A stretch of DNA of 64,000 bases from contig NCBI01000001.1 of assembly GCA_002255365.1 (NCBI GenBank), positions 124,001 through 188,000 on the forward strand. Direction: 5' to 3'. The first letter of the stretch is position 1. Every line of letters starts with the position of its first letter. Position numbers and translations under genes: made by a program. Source of the stretch: Chromatiales bacterium 21-64-14. Lineage in GTDB: Bacteria; Pseudomonadota; Gammaproteobacteria; 21-64-14. The notes under the pieces are model-generated. The model saw only the letters and a list, made by a program, of their open reading frames with translations, did no database searches and had not been told where the DNA came from. Positions 9,785-19,884 of the stretch are shown piece by piece.

Positions 9785-10394
9785 GATGTACCTCTTGCAG
9801 GAACGCGGCCATGCGCCGCGCGTCCTTGATCCCCTTGGCGGACTCCACCCCGCTGCTCACGTCCACCCCATAGGGATGGACCGCCTGAATGGCGCCCCCG
9901 ATATTTTCGGGCGTAAGGCCACCGGCCAGGATGATGGGCACGCCCAGGCCGGTGGGGGTCCGCGACCAATCGAAGGTGGTACCCGTGCCGCCCGCGAGTC
10001 CCTTGGCGTAGGCGTCCAGCAAAAACCCGGAGGCGTCCGGGTAGGCAACGGCCCGCTGCTGCACGTCCGTCTCCCCATCCATCGCGAATGCCTTCACGTA
10101 GGGCTGTCCAAAACGGCGACAGTACGCGGCACTCTCGCGACCGTGAAACTGCAGGAGGGACACCGGCACCGCCTCCAGCACCGCCTCCACTCGCGAGTCC
10201 GGCGCATCCACAAACAAGCCCACCACCGTCACGAACGGCGGAAGGCAACCCGCAATCTCAACCGCCCGGTGGATGTCCACCGCACGGGGGCTGCGGGGAA
10301 AGAACACCAGCCCGATGGCGTCCGCCCCGAGCTGCGCGGCGCACACCGCGTCTTCGGGGCGGGTGATTCCACAGATCTTGACCCGGGTACGCAT
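9753..10394 (-). CDS. trpF: Phosphoribosylanthranilate isomerase TrpF
   Basis: 213 aa single-domain TIM barrel converting phosphoribosylanthranilate to CdRP in tryptophan synthesis. The N-terminus [13 protein letters not shown] carries the catalytic cysteine, and the phosphate site [11 protein letters not shown] lies near residue 165. It is a stand-alone TrpF, not the TrpC-TrpF fusion of enterics, as in Pseudomonas. It sits 80 bp after truA and overlaps trpB. Confidence 0.97.
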   Translation of the reverse strand: MRTRVKICGITRPEDAVCAAQLGADAIGLVFFPRSPRAVDIHRAVEIAGCLPPFVTVVGLFVDAPDSRVEAVLEAVPVSLLQFHGRESAAYCRRFGQPYVKAFAMDGETDVQQRAVAYPDASGFLLDAYAKGLAGGTGTTFDWSRTPTGLGVPIILAGGLTPENIGGAIQAVHPYGVDVSSGVESAKGIKDARRMAAFLQEVHRVDADQSRGS

Positions 10395-10474
10395 ATCCCC
10401 ACCACCACAGCGCTGTTTCCCGGTTGGAAGGTTACCAGAATTCCGGTCCCCACCCCATCGGGTGCCACAACAGA

Positions 10475-11257
10475 TCAGTGGAATTGCGGCAACCGCACGC
10501 TATCCGGCAGGGCGTAACGCTCCGGATAGCGTACGCCGACAAGATAGAGCCCGTCGGGAGGTGCTGTCACGCCGCCCAGGGCCCGGTCGCGGGCCGCCAG
10601 CACCGCGCGGGCCCACTCCGGCGCATGGACGCCGCGGGCAATGTCCATCAGCACGCCGGCAAGGTTGCGCACCATGTGGTGCAGGAAGCCATTCGCCACC
10701 ACGTCGATATACAGGAACTCCCCATGCCGCGTCACCTCCAGGCGATGGACGATGCGCACCGGATGTTTGGCCTGACAAGCCACCGCGCGAAACGAGGAGA
10801 AATCGTGCTCCCCGATTAGGTAGCGGGTGGCCTCGGCGGCGCGCCCCGCGTCCAGCGAACGGTGGACCCACCAGACCCGGTTACGCAGCAGCGCCGGACG
10901 ACTCTCGCGGTTGAGGATGACATAGCGATAGCGGCGCTCGGTGGCGGCGAAGCGCGCATGGAAGCCAGGGTCCACCTCCCGCGCCCAACACACGCTGATG
11001 TCCGCAGGAAGATGGGCGTTGGTGCCCAGAACCCATGCGCGCGGAGCACGTACCGCTTCGGTGTCGAAGTGGACCACCTGGCCAGTGGCATGTACGCCGG
11101 CATCGGTGCGGCCCGCGCACACCACCCCGACGGGGCGGTCCGCAACCCGGGAGAGCGATTGTTCCAGGTGGCCCTGGACCGTCAGAGCGCCGGTCTGGAT
11201 CTGCCAGCCGGCGTAGCGGGCTCCGTCATACTCCAGACCCAGGGCGATGCGCATCAT
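10475..11257 (-). CDS. truA: tRNA pseudouridine(38-40) synthase TruA
   Basis: 260 aa from the chosen start. Converts uridines 38, 39 and 40 of the tRNA anticodon stem to pseudouridine. The catalytic aspartate lies in CAGRTDAGVHATGQV (about D52). The frame is open to 11308, but family homology begins at MRIALGLEYDGARYAGWQ, so I start at ATG 11257. A second ATG follows immediately, and neither has a strong Shine-Dalgarno. It is flanked by fimV and trpF in the conserved order. Confidence 0.95.
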   Translation of the reverse strand: MMRIALGLEYDGARYAGWQIQTGALTVQGHLEQSLSRVADRPVGVVCAGRTDAGVHATGQVVHFDTEAVRAPRAWVLGTNAHLPADISVCWAREVDPGFHARFAATERRYRYVILNRESRPALLRNRVWWVHRSLDAGRAAEATRYLIGEHDFSSFRAVACQAKHPVRIVHRLEVTRHGEFLYIDVVANGFLHHMVRNLAGVLMDIARGVHAPEWARAVLAARDRALGGVTAPPDGLYLVGVRYPERYALPDSVRLPQFH

Positions 11258-11384
11258 CGGGTTTCGATTGGTTCCGGCTGCGCCGGCCCCCAGGCACGGG
11301 CACCGCACGGACCGCGGTGGGACGCGCCTGCAGCCAGGTACCTGGCGGCGGGTGATCCGTGCCGCCCCTCATACCAGGGGGACC

Positions 11385-13919
11385 TCAGGCGCTCAACTGG
11401 GCCATGAGTCCGTGGGCCTCTTCACGTTGCGGATCGCTGCCTTCCTCCAGTACTTCCTCCAACAACTCCCGTGCGCCCTCCTGGTCTCCCATATCGAGAT
11501 AGGCGCGGGCCAAGTCGAGCTTGGTACCCACCTCGTCGGGCTCGCCAAGGGCGGCGTCTTCGGCCCCCGAGTCCGCGTCTTCAGCCGACTGCGCACCGGA
11601 ATCCGCCAGATCCCCGTCCCATTCGATCACGTTGGACGGGGCATCCTCCGTGGTCTCCGGGAATCCCGCGGGGAACACGAAACCCGGATCATCCGCCTCC
11701 GCCGCGGTCTCCTGCGACGGTGCCGTGTCGTGCTTGGCAGGTTCTGCCGCCAAGCCGGGTTCGTCCGTGCGGATTTCCGGCACCACAAAATGGGTGTCGG
11801 ATTCTTCCTGGAACGCGGGGGCACGGGCGGCCGGATGGCCCGCCGCACCATCGGCGGCAGACTCGGTAGAATCCATTTCATCCAACAGTCGGTCCAGTTC
11901 CTCCCCCTCGGTCGGAGCGCGCCGCTCACCCAACTCAGCACCGGACGCGCCGGTTTCCGGTCCTGTGGATAAAGACCCATCGTCCGGCTCATCACCCCGG
12001 AACAGGGGATGGTCCGGGCACAACTCGGCACCGAGGGCCGCGACCTTCTCCCACAGCGGATGATGGCTGCCCCCCAGGTCGGCATACAGGGATTCTGCCC
12101 CGGACTCGAAGGCCTCCCGATCGCCACTGGCGTGGTACACCTCCAGTAGCTTGGCCTTCAGATCCGAACGATCGGGATCCGCTTCCAGGGCGCGGGAAAG
12201 CTGTTCCGCCGCCTGAGCGTAGCGCCCGTAGGCGATATAGATCTCGGCCTCCGCCATCGGATCCCCGCCTGCCTCCGCCACCGCGGATTCCGCTTCCGGG
12301 CCCGGCGCTTCCGGAACGCGGCCCGCGACGCTATCGTCCATGTCATCGGCCGGCGCAGGAAACCCAGGCTCATCCAGGGGGAACGACGCGGGCCGGTTGC
12401 GGCGCCGGAGCACCAGCCACACCAAGGCCAACAAGGCGAGCGCCACGCCCCCCACCATGGCCAGCAGTCCCCGGTCGTTCAGCAGGGCCCGCAGCCCACC
12501 GGTCGGAGGGGCCTTCGCCGGAACCGGAGCGGGGGAAACCGGCCGCATCTTGGGGGGTAACGGTGTGGACCGCCTTGCCGGAGATGTGACGGCAGGCGCT
12601 GCCGGTTTTTCCACCGCCGCCGCGCCCGGTTTCACCGACGGCTCCGTGCCACCAGTGGCCTGCGCCTTGTTGGGCGTCTCGACCACGGGCGCCGCCGGGA
12701 CGGCGGCCTGCGGACCCTGCGCCGGCTGAATCCGATTCTGCAAATCCGCAAGTTGTTGGTCTTTGAGGCTCAGGAGCCGCTTCAGCTGGTCGACCTGCCC
12801 CTGCAGGGCGGTAACCCGACCCTGGAGTTCCTTGCTCTGCTGATTCCCGACCGCCGCGGACTCGGTGGCCAGGGCGAGCTGGTTCTGAAGGTGTTTGAGC
12901 GCGGCGCGGGTCGGCGTCCCAGCGGTCCCGGGCACACCCGCGGCGGACGCACCTCCCGCGGCGGAACTGGGTGCCAGTAACCGCAACCGGTCCTGTTCCT
13001 TCGGCACCGCCGCGGGGGTCGGAGCGGGAGCCGCGCGCGTAGCCACCGGGGCGGCGCCAGACGCGCTCTCAGCAAGCCGGCGTCGGTAGGCCTCCCAGAG
13101 CTGGGTCTGGCGGCGAACCTGCGCCAGGGCCCCGTGCCGGTCGATGCCCAGAGCCGCGGACACATCCGGGATCCGCAGCACGTAGCCGGCCTTCAGGCGG
13201 TTGATATTGTGGTCGTAGAACGCATCGGGATTGGCGTTGAGCAAGGCCAACATCATCTGCTCGACGGTTACCGAATCGTCTCCCGCGCGGATCCGCTGTG
13301 CAATGGCCCAAAGGGTGTCATTGCGCACCGTACGCAGCGTCCCTGGCGCGGCGGCGGACGTCGGCGCGGCGGTATGTCCGCGTTCGACGGCCCGCTGGCG
13401 CCCCGGCGGTGGGGCCATGGTCATGGCGCCCGCCGCTGGCGCGGCAGGCTTCGGGACCGGCGCCGTAACCGGACCAGCTGGCACCGCGGCAGCAGGCTGC
13501 ACGCCGGTGGGGCGGGCGCTGGTCAAGGTCGGGGGATTCAGCAACACCGTGTATTGGCGCAGAATCCGACCCTTGCGCCAATCCACCTCCACGATGAAGT
13601 CCAGGAACGGCTCCCGGATCGGCTGGTCACTGGTAACTTGGATGTAGGGCTGACCCTTGGCGTCCCGCAGCACCTTGAAATGCAGCTCACTCAGGACAAA
13701 GGGCCGGTCGATCCCGGCACGGGAAAAGACACCCGGGCTGGCGAGACTCACCAGGGCCCCTTCCAACTCCGCCGGATTGTCGGAGTAGAGCTGGATGTCA
13801 GCGGTCAGCTTCTCATCCAGGTGGGAATGCAGGGTGATATCGCCCAACCCCAGGGCATACAGCGGCATAGGCGCCAGCATGCACACCGAGGCCACCGCCA
13901 CGGCCAGCTTCCGATTCAT
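11385..13919 (-). CDS. fimV: FimV/HubP-type type IV pilus assembly and polar hub protein
   Basis: 844 aa. A signal peptide (about 1-22) precedes the conserved N-terminal FimV domain, which begins GLGDITLHSHLDEKL. A LysM-like peptidoglycan-binding region spans about 195-251, and a coiled coil about 341-398. One transmembrane helix lies at about 484-504. A long acidic cytoplasmic region follows, ending in a TPR-like C-terminus (about 795-840, LDLARAYLDMGDQEGARELL). FimV organises type IV pili, and in Vibrio as HubP it anchors polar proteins. It fits functionally with the FimX protein at 31 kb. Position between asd and truA is conserved. Confidence 0.93.
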   Translation of the reverse strand: MNRKLAVAVASVCMLAPMPLYALGLGDITLHSHLDEKLTADIQLYSDNPAELEGALVSLASPGVFSRAGIDRPFVLSELHFKVLRDAKGQPYIQVTSDQPIREPFLDFIVEVDWRKGRILRQYTVLLNPPTLTSARPTGVQPAAAVPAGPVTAPVPKPAAPAAGAMTMAPPPGRQRAVERGHTAAPTSAAAPGTLRTVRNDTLWAIAQRIRAGDDSVTVEQMMLALLNANPDAFYDHNINRLKAGYVLRIPDVSAALGIDRHGALAQVRRQTQLWEAYRRRLAESASGAAPVATRAAPAPTPAAVPKEQDRLRLLAPSSAAGGASAAGVPGTAGTPTRAALKHLQNQLALATESAAVGNQQSKELQGRVTALQGQVDQLKRLLSLKDQQLADLQNRIQPAQGPQAAVPAAPVVETPNKAQATGGTEPSVKPGAAAVEKPAAPAVTSPARRSTPLPPKMRPVSPAPVPAKAPPTGGLRALLNDRGLLAMVGGVALALLALVWLVLRRRNRPASFPLDEPGFPAPADDMDDSVAGRVPEAPGPEAESAVAEAGGDPMAEAEIYIAYGRYAQAAEQLSRALEADPDRSDLKAKLLEVYHASGDREAFESGAESLYADLGGSHHPLWEKVAALGAELCPDHPLFRGDEPDDGSLSTGPETGASGAELGERRAPTEGEELDRLLDEMDSTESAADGAAGHPAARAPAFQEESDTHFVVPEIRTDEPGLAAEPAKHDTAPSQETAAEADDPGFVFPAGFPETTEDAPSNVIEWDGDLADSGAQSAEDADSGAEDAALGEPDEVGTKLDLARAYLDMGDQEGARELLEEVLEEGSDPQREEAHGLMAQLSA

Positions 13920-14069
13920 TGACGACGCTCCCTTACTTTTGGCTCATCCCACGGGCGAGGCCCTGCCGGACCTCCATATGTGTCGCTATATCGGAAGTCC
14001 GCTCGGATTACTTAACTGGGCCCCCCGGGAGACACCATCCACCCCGCTGGCATCCCGCGTCAATATAGC

Positions 14070-15092
14070 TTACAAGTACTTAGCGATCAAAACCTCCGCG
14101 ATCTGAACACTGTTCAAGGCCGCCCCCTTGCGCACGTTATCCGAGACCACCCACAGGTCCAGCCCCCGGGGGTGGGAGATGTCCTCGCGGATACGACCCA
14201 CGAACACCGCATCGTGCCGCGCCGCCTCGGTCACCGCAGTGGGATACCCCCCCGCACGACGCTCATCCATCACGGTCACCCCTGGGGCCTTGGCTAACAG
14301 CGCACGCGCCTGTTCGGCGCTGATCTTGTCCCGGGTCTCAATATGCACCGCCTCTGAATGTCCGTAGAAGACCGGCACACGCACCGCGGTCGGGTTCACC
14401 TGGATGGCATCGTCCTCCAGAATCTTGCGGGTCTCCCAAACCATCTTCATCTCTTCCTTGGTATAGCCGTTCTCCATGAAGACGTCGATCTGCGGTAACA
14501 CGTTGAACGCGATCTGCTTGGGATAGACCTGTGCCTTGATCGACTTGCCGTTGAGCAACTGCGCGGTCTGCGTCGCCAACTCCTCGATGGCCTCCTTGCC
14601 GGTCCCGGACACCGCCTGATAGGTGGCCACGTTGATGCGCTCGATGCCCACCGCATCGTAGATCGGTTTGAGGGCCACCAGCATCTGGATGGTCGAACAG
14701 TTCGGGTTGGCGATGATACCGTGCCCGGGATAAGCGGCTATGGCATGGGGGTTGACCTCCGTCACCACCAGTGGGATATCCGCGTCGTAACGGAACTGGG
14801 AGGTATTGTCCACCACCACACACCCCGCGGCCGCGGCCTTGGGCGCATACACCTCGGAAACCGACGCCCCCGCCGAGAACAAGCCGATCTGTACCTGGGA
14901 GAAATCGAATTCCGCCAAATCCTGCACCTTCAACTGCTGGTGCTTGAACCCCACGCGGCTGCCCGCCGAGCGGCTGCTCGCCAGCGCGTAGACCGTGCCT
15001 ACCGGGAACTTGCGCTGTTCAAGGATCGAGAGCATCGCCTCGCCGACCGCGCCTGTCGCACCCACTACCGCCACATCGAAACATCTGCTCAT
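14070..15092 (-). CDS. asd: Aspartate-semialdehyde dehydrogenase Asd
   Basis: 340 aa NADP-dependent enzyme reducing aspartyl phosphate to aspartate semialdehyde, the branch point to Lys/DAP, Met and Thr. The nucleotide-binding GATGAVGEAM starts at residue 11, and the catalytic cysteine is C132 in ANPNCSTIQ. It lies between leuB (79 bp upstream) and fimV. A 150-bp gap before fimV leaves room for a separate fimV promoter, but I see no strong one. Confidence 0.97.
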   Translation of the reverse strand: MSRCFDVAVVGATGAVGEAMLSILEQRKFPVGTVYALASSRSAGSRVGFKHQQLKVQDLAEFDFSQVQIGLFSAGASVSEVYAPKAAAAGCVVVDNTSQFRYDADIPLVVTEVNPHAIAAYPGHGIIANPNCSTIQMLVALKPIYDAVGIERINVATYQAVSGTGKEAIEELATQTAQLLNGKSIKAQVYPKQIAFNVLPQIDVFMENGYTKEEMKMVWETRKILEDDAIQVNPTAVRVPVFYGHSEAVHIETRDKISAEQARALLAKAPGVTVMDERRAGGYPTAVTEAARHDAVFVGRIREDISHPRGLDLWVVSDNVRKGAALNSVQIAEVLIAKYL

Positions 15093-15171
15093 ATCCGCGC
15101 CACGACCTCGTTAGTGAATCCGCTGCACTTCCCGATCTACACAGGTCCTGCCACGTCGGCGCATCACCCCG

Positions 15172-16254
15172 TTATGGAGCACGCAGTGCCACCGCCACCG
15201 CGTCACCGATCTCGCGGGTACCCACTGTGCGCGTCCCCGCGGCCTGGATATCCGGCGTGCGCAGGCCCTGATCCAAAACCCGTGTCACGGCGCGCTCCAC
15301 CCGCTCCGCATACGCCGCTTCCCCCAGGGAATAGCGCAACAGCATGGCCACGGACAGGATGGTGGCCAACGGATTGGCGACGCCACGCCCCGCGATATCC
15401 GGGGCAGAACCGTGGATGGGCTCGTACATGCCCTTGGCACCCTGATCCAGGGACGCGGACGGCAGCATGCCGATGGACCCGGTAAGCATCGCCGCCTGAT
15501 CCGACAGGATATCCCCGAACAGATTCCCGGTCACGATCACGTCGAACTGTTTCGGAGCTCGGACCAGCTGCATGGCCGCGTTGTCCACGTACAGGTGGGA
15601 CAGGGTGACATCCGGATAGTCGGCAGCCACGCGGGTGATGACTTCACGCCACAGCTCGGAGACCTCCAACACATTGGCCTTGTCCACGGAGCACACCCGC
15701 CGGGCGCGCTTGCGCGCCACCTCGAAGGCGACCCGTCCGATGCGCTCGATCTCCGCCTCGCCGTACACCATGGTGTTGTAGGCCTGCCGCCCACCACCAT
15801 CCGCATCCCGTATCCCGCGCGGCGCGCCGAAATAAATTCCCCCGGTCAGCTCACGCACGATCATCAGGTCCAGACCGGCCACCACCTCCGGCTTGAGCGT
15901 GGAGGCGTCGGCCAATTGCGGATAGAGCAGCGCCGGACGCAGGTTTGCAAACAGGCCCAGTCCGGCCCGCAATCCCAGCAGACCCCGCTCCGGGCGCAGA
16001 TCCCGATCCAGTCCATCCCAGCGCGGCCCGCCCACCGCGCCCAGCAACACCGCGTCCGCATCCCGCGCCAGACGCAAGGTGGAATCCGGAAGCGGACTGC
16101 CGGTAACCTCATAGGCCGCGCCGCCCACCAGGGCCTCCTCCAACTCCACACCAAGCCCGAAGTCCGCGGTCAGGACCTCAATGACCTTGCGCGCTTCATG
16201 AACGATCTCGGGACCAATGCCGTCACCGGGCAACACGAGAATCTTGTGTGTCAT
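15172..16254 (-). CDS. leuB: 3-Isopropylmalate dehydrogenase LeuB
   Basis: 360 aa. Oxidises and decarboxylates 3-isopropylmalate with NAD in leucine synthesis. [10 protein letters not shown] at the N-terminus, the substrate-binding [10 protein letters not shown] near 135 and the late [14 protein letters not shown] are all present. It is third in a leuC-leuD-leuB cluster on the minus strand, 72 bp after leuD. Confidence 0.98.
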   Translation of the reverse strand: MTHKILVLPGDGIGPEIVHEARKVIEVLTADFGLGVELEEALVGGAAYEVTGSPLPDSTLRLARDADAVLLGAVGGPRWDGLDRDLRPERGLLGLRAGLGLFANLRPALLYPQLADASTLKPEVVAGLDLMIVRELTGGIYFGAPRGIRDADGGGRQAYNTMVYGEAEIERIGRVAFEVARKRARRVCSVDKANVLEVSELWREVITRVAADYPDVTLSHLYVDNAAMQLVRAPKQFDVIVTGNLFGDILSDQAAMLTGSIGMLPSASLDQGAKGMYEPIHGSAPDIAGRGVANPLATILSVAMLLRYSLGEAAYAERVERAVTRVLDQGLRTPDIQAAGTRTVGTREIGDAVAVALRAP

Positions 16255-16326
16255 AGGGATCCTGTATCCGGGCGTAGTCGGGGATAGGCCAAGAAGGGCC
16301 GGCGGCCCGATGCGTGGGAGCCGCGC

Positions 16327-16983
16327 TCAGCGTTCAGCGCTGGCCTCCGGAAACAGCCAGGGGGCATCGGTACGACGGCGCCGTTCGTAGTCCCGGATCG
16401 CCTCCGCACGCTGCAGGCTGAGACCGATCTCGTCCAGGCCCTCCAACAGGCAGTGCTTGCGAAACGGATCCACGTCGAAGCCGAACGACGCGCCGTCCGG
16501 CGTGGTCACCGACTGGCCTGGGAGGTCGATGGTGAGCCGGTAACCCTCCCGGGCGCCGGTTTCGCGGAACAGGCGATCCACGGTGGCGTCGTCCAGCACC
16601 AAGGGCAGCACCCCATTCTTAAAGCAGTTGTTGAAAAATATATCCGCGAAGCTCGGCGCGATGACGGCCCGGAAGCCATAATCCGAAAGCGCCCACACCG
16701 CGTGCTCGCGCGACGAGCCACAACCGAAATTGGTCCGCGCCAGCAGCACCTCCGCACCTTGATAGCGGGGCAGGTTCAACACGAAATCGGGATTGCGCGG
16801 CCGATGGGTACAGTCCATCCCCGGCTCGCCATGGTCGAGATAGCGCCATTCGTCGAACAAATACCGCCCAAAACCGGTACGGTGGATCGATTTCAGAAAC
16901 TGCTTCGGGATGATGGCATCGGTATCCACGTTGGCACGATCCAGAACGGCCACCAGTCCCGTGTGGGTCTCGAATTTTTTCAT
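16327..16983 (-). CDS. leuD: 3-Isopropylmalate dehydratase small subunit LeuD
   Basis: 218 aa swivelling subunit that pairs with LeuC to isomerise 2- to 3-isopropylmalate. [18 protein letters not shown] near residue 19 and the [15 protein letters not shown] loop near 85 are diagnostic. The gap to leuC upstream is 127 bp, longer than usual for this pair, but I found no promoter in it. Confidence 0.97.
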   Translation of the reverse strand: MKKFETHTGLVAVLDRANVDTDAIIPKQFLKSIHRTGFGRYLFDEWRYLDHGEPGMDCTHRPRNPDFVLNLPRYQGAEVLLARTNFGCGSSREHAVWALSDYGFRAVIAPSFADIFFNNCFKNGVLPLVLDDATVDRLFRETGAREGYRLTIDLPGQSVTTPDGASFGFDVDPFRKHCLLEGLDEIGLSLQRAEAIRDYERRRRTDAPWLFPEASAER

Positions 16984-17110
16984 GGGTGTTATGTTCCGTC
17001 CGTACGCCGGGTAGCCGCGGACTACTCACCCGCGCCCACGTGTGACTGCCGCGGGCACCGCGTCCACCCGCTGGAGCGAAGCACCCGACGGTAGCCCCTT
17101 GGGTAGGCCA

Positions 17111-18517
17111 TCAATCCAGTTCTCTTACGTCCACGAAATGACCATGGACCGCCGCCGCCGCCGCCATGGCCGGGCTCACCAGATGGGTACGCCCACCGGG
17201 CCCCTGGCGGCCCTCGAAGTTGCGGTTCGAGGTGGAGGCGCAGCGCTCGCCGGGGGCGAGCCGGTCCGGATTCATCCCCAGGCACATGGAACAGCCGGGC
17301 GTGCGCCACTCAAAGCCCGCGGCGATGAACACCCGATCGAGCCCCTCGGCCTCCGCCTGCTGCTTCACCAGTCCGGACCCCGGCACCACCAAGGCCTGCT
17401 TGATGCTGGCGGCCACCTTGCGGCCCCGCAGCACCGCGGCGGCGGCGCGCAGATCCTCGATCCGGGAGTTGGTGCAGGAGCCGATGAAGACCTTGTCGGG
17501 ACGGATCTCGGTGACCGGGGTTCCAGGCACCAGTCCCATGTACTGCAAGGCGTGCTCCATCCCCTCCCGCTTCACGGGATCGGGTTCATCCTGCGGTTTG
17601 GGCACGCGCCCGTCCACCGGCACCACCATCTCTGGCGAGGTACCCCAGGTCACCTGGGGCCGGATGGCGGCCGCGTCCACGCGCACCACCCGGTCGAACA
17701 CCGCGCCGGGATCGCTGTGCAACGCGGACCACGCCTGCACCGCTAGATCCCAAAGGTCGCCCGCGGGCGCGTAGGGGCGGCCCCGGAGATACTCGATGGT
17801 GCGCGCGTCCACGGCCACGAGGCCGGCGCGGGCGCCCGCCTCAATTGCCATGTTGCACAGCGTCATGCGGGCTTCCATGGACAAGGCGCGGATTGCCTCC
17901 CCGGCGAACTCGATGGTGTAACCGGTACCGCCCGCGGTGCCGATTTCGCCGATCACCGCCAGGGCAATGTCCTTGGCGGTAACGCCGCGTCCCAGCACCC
18001 CGTCCACCTGCACCAGCAGGTTACGGGACTTCTGCAATATCAGGCACTGGGTGGCCAGCGCATGCTCAACCTCGGAGGTCCCGATACCGAAGGCGAGCGC
18101 TGCGAACGCGCCGTGGGTGGAGGTGTGGGAATCGCCGCACACCACCGTCATTCCGGGCAGGGTGAGGCCCTGCTCGGGTCCGATGACGTGGACCACCCCC
18201 TGACGCGGATCGTCCATGCCGAATTCGGTGATACCGAACTCCACGCAGTTGGCGTCCAGGGTCCGTACCTGGATGCGCGAGACGGGATCAGTGATCCCGT
18301 CCCCGCGTGCGGTGGTGGGCACATTGTGATCCGGCACCGCCACTACAGAACCGGCGCGCCACGGGCGCCGCCCGGCGACGCGCAGGCCCTCGAAGGCCTG
18401 GGGCGACGTCACCTCATGCACCAAGTGCCGGTCGATGTAGAGCAGCGTGACCCCGTCGGGGTCCACGTGCACCACATGGGCGTCCCATAGCTTGTCGTAG
18501 AGGGTTTGACCAACCAT
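17111..18517 (-). CDS. leuC: 3-Isopropylmalate dehydratase large subunit LeuC
   Basis: 468 aa aconitase-family subunit binding a [4Fe-4S] cluster. Cysteine ligands are seen in [11 protein letters not shown] and [11 protein letters not shown] near residues 345 and 405. The frame is open to 18532, but homologues begin a few residues before [12 protein letters not shown], so I use ATG 18517; ATG 18532 is possible. It is the first gene of the leu cluster. A TATAAT -10 about 60 bp upstream is its likely promoter. Confidence 0.97.
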   Translation of the reverse strand: MVGQTLYDKLWDAHVVHVDPDGVTLLYIDRHLVHEVTSPQAFEGLRVAGRRPWRAGSVVAVPDHNVPTTARGDGITDPVSRIQVRTLDANCVEFGITEFGMDDPRQGVVHVIGPEQGLTLPGMTVVCGDSHTSTHGAFAALAFGIGTSEVEHALATQCLILQKSRNLLVQVDGVLGRGVTAKDIALAVIGEIGTAGGTGYTIEFAGEAIRALSMEARMTLCNMAIEAGARAGLVAVDARTIEYLRGRPYAPAGDLWDLAVQAWSALHSDPGAVFDRVVRVDAAAIRPQVTWGTSPEMVVPVDGRVPKPQDEPDPVKREGMEHALQYMGLVPGTPVTEIRPDKVFIGSCTNSRIEDLRAAAAVLRGRKVAASIKQALVVPGSGLVKQQAEAEGLDRVFIAAGFEWRTPGCSMCLGMNPDRLAPGERCASTSNRNFEGRQGPGGRTHLVSPAMAAAAAVHGHFVDVRELD

Positions 18518-18572
18518 CCCGCACGATTCCATCGCTGTTACCGGCCTGCCAGCAGGTCAGGATAAGCCGTTC

Positions 18573-18578
18573 ATTATA
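18573..18578 (-). promoter_or_regulatory. -10 element upstream of leuC
   Basis: A perfect TATAAT on the minus strand (18578-18573), about 56 bp before the leuC start. The sequence 16-18 bp upstream (around CTGCTT) is a poor -35. The expected start lies near 18566. The leader contains a short palindrome (CCTGC/GCAGG, 18550-18561) but no leucine-rich peptide, so I see no evidence for enteric-style leu attenuation. Confidence 0.5.
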
Positions 18579-18602
18579 TCGGATGCGAGGGCGGAAAGCA
18601 GG

Positions 18603-18628
18603 TGCAGCCCGTGCGATACCGGGCTGCA
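18603..18628 (-). terminator. Hairpin directly after the MFS gene, probable terminator
   Basis: TGCAGCCCG (18603-18611) and CGGGCTGCA (18620-18628) form a perfect 9-bp stem around an 8-base loop, beginning right at the stop codon of the MFS transporter. Only a short T-rich stretch (CTGCTTTC) follows on the minus strand, so termination efficiency is uncertain. It separates the MFS gene from the leuC promoter. Confidence 0.5.
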
Positions 18629-19774
18629 TTAGGCCCCCGGCACACCGCCGGCAGGTATCCAGCGCCAGGCCACGAGCCACGCGACGCCCGCCACCAGGGC
18701 GGCGCCGTAGAAAGCGGCACTGGGACCCAGCCCGGCCCACAGGTAGCCGCTGGCCAGACTCCCCAAGGCCGCTCCAGCACCGAAGCTTACGCTGCTGTAG
18801 AGGGCTTGGCCGCGCCCCTGATGACGGCCAGTGAACAAACCATGCACCAGATGGATCGCCACCGCATGGTAGACACCGAAACTCGCGGCATGCAGGGTCT
18901 GCGCAAATACGATCAACAACAGATGGCGCGGGAATGCCCCGATCAGCAGCCAGCGCAGGGCCGCCAGGGCCAGGCTCGCCAGCAGCAAAGACCGGGCACC
19001 GAACCGGGGCAACAGACGGTGCATGACCAGGAACACGCCGATCTCCGCCAGCACACCCAGCGCCCACAACAGGCCAATGAGCCCCGCGCGGTATCCATGG
19101 TCCTCCAGATAGAGGGTGAAGAACGCATAGTAGGGGCCATGGCTGACCTGCATGAGAAAACACACCACCAGCAGCGCCGCCACCTCCCGCCGGCCCAGTA
19201 CTTCGAGCAGCGGACGCGGCGCGCCCTTCCGGGGCGGCGCAGCCCCGTCCGGCACCAGGAGACTGGTAACGCCGATACCGAACAGCAGCGCCAGCACCAC
19301 CAGTGGAAGCAAACCGGCGGCGTAGCGCTGGAACAGGAACCCGAGTCCGGAGACGCTCAGGATGAAACCGATGGAACCCCAGAGGCGTACCCGGCTGTAG
19401 CGGTGTACCCGCGGGCCCAGATGGTTGAGGGTGATGGCCTCGAACTGGGGCAGGGCCGCGTTCCAGAAGAAGCTGAACAGGGCGACCACCAGGGCCAACC
19501 ATCCGAACCCATGTCCCAACAGCACGCCAGCGAACGCCACGGGTGCCAGAAACGACGCGCAACGCACCACCGCCATGCGCCGGCCGGTGTGATCCGCCAG
19601 CCAGCCGGCCAGATTGGGCGCGACGATTCGGGTGGCCATCATGATGGCCATCAGTTCTCCGATGGCCACCGGTCCGAATCCGACGGACTTCAGGTACAGG
19701 CTCCAATAGGGAACCAAAGCCCCGAGGGCCGCGAAATAGAACCAATAAAAACCGGAGAGTCGCCAGTAGATCAT
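18629..19774 (-). CDS. MFS transporter, HcaT-like (MFS_1_like family)
   Basis: 381 aa with about 12 hydrophobic spans. The start WRLSGFYWFYFAALGALVPY and the loop GWLADHTGRR (the MFS signature after span 2) match the MFS_1_like group related to the phenylpropionate transporter HcaT. The substrate cannot be read from sequence. The same gene sits beside aroC in Pseudomonas. The frame is open to 20023, but that extension is Arg/Pro-rich and not membrane-like, so the ATG at 19774 is preferred. Confidence 0.85.
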   Translation of the reverse strand: MIYWRLSGFYWFYFAALGALVPYWSLYLKSVGFGPVAIGELMAIMMATRIVAPNLAGWLADHTGRRMAVVRCASFLAPVAFAGVLLGHGFGWLALVVALFSFFWNAALPQFEAITLNHLGPRVHRYSRVRLWGSIGFILSVSGLGFLFQRYAAGLLPLVVLALLFGIGVTSLLVPDGAAPPRKGAPRPLLEVLGRREVAALLVVCFLMQVSHGPYYAFFTLYLEDHGYRAGLIGLLWALGVLAEIGVFLVMHRLLPRFGARSLLLASLALAALRWLLIGAFPRHLLLIVFAQTLHAASFGVYHAVAIHLVHGLFTGRHQGRGQALYSSVSFGAGAALGSLASGYLWAGLGPSAAFYGAALVAGVAWLVAWRWIPAGGVPGA

Positions 19775-19884
19775 AGCGGGACCTGGAGGGCCGTGGGCCC
19801 GTCCCCACCCGGTCCGGGGGAGACGCGCGGCCACCCTGTCAGAACCGCGCGGAAGACTCAAGCCCCACCGGCGGCGGGCGGCTG

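Noticed and set aside
18541..18566. Possible leucine leader peptide before leuC
   Set aside because: The only mini frame contains one Leu codon and its ATG lies in the -10 region, so attenuation is not supported.
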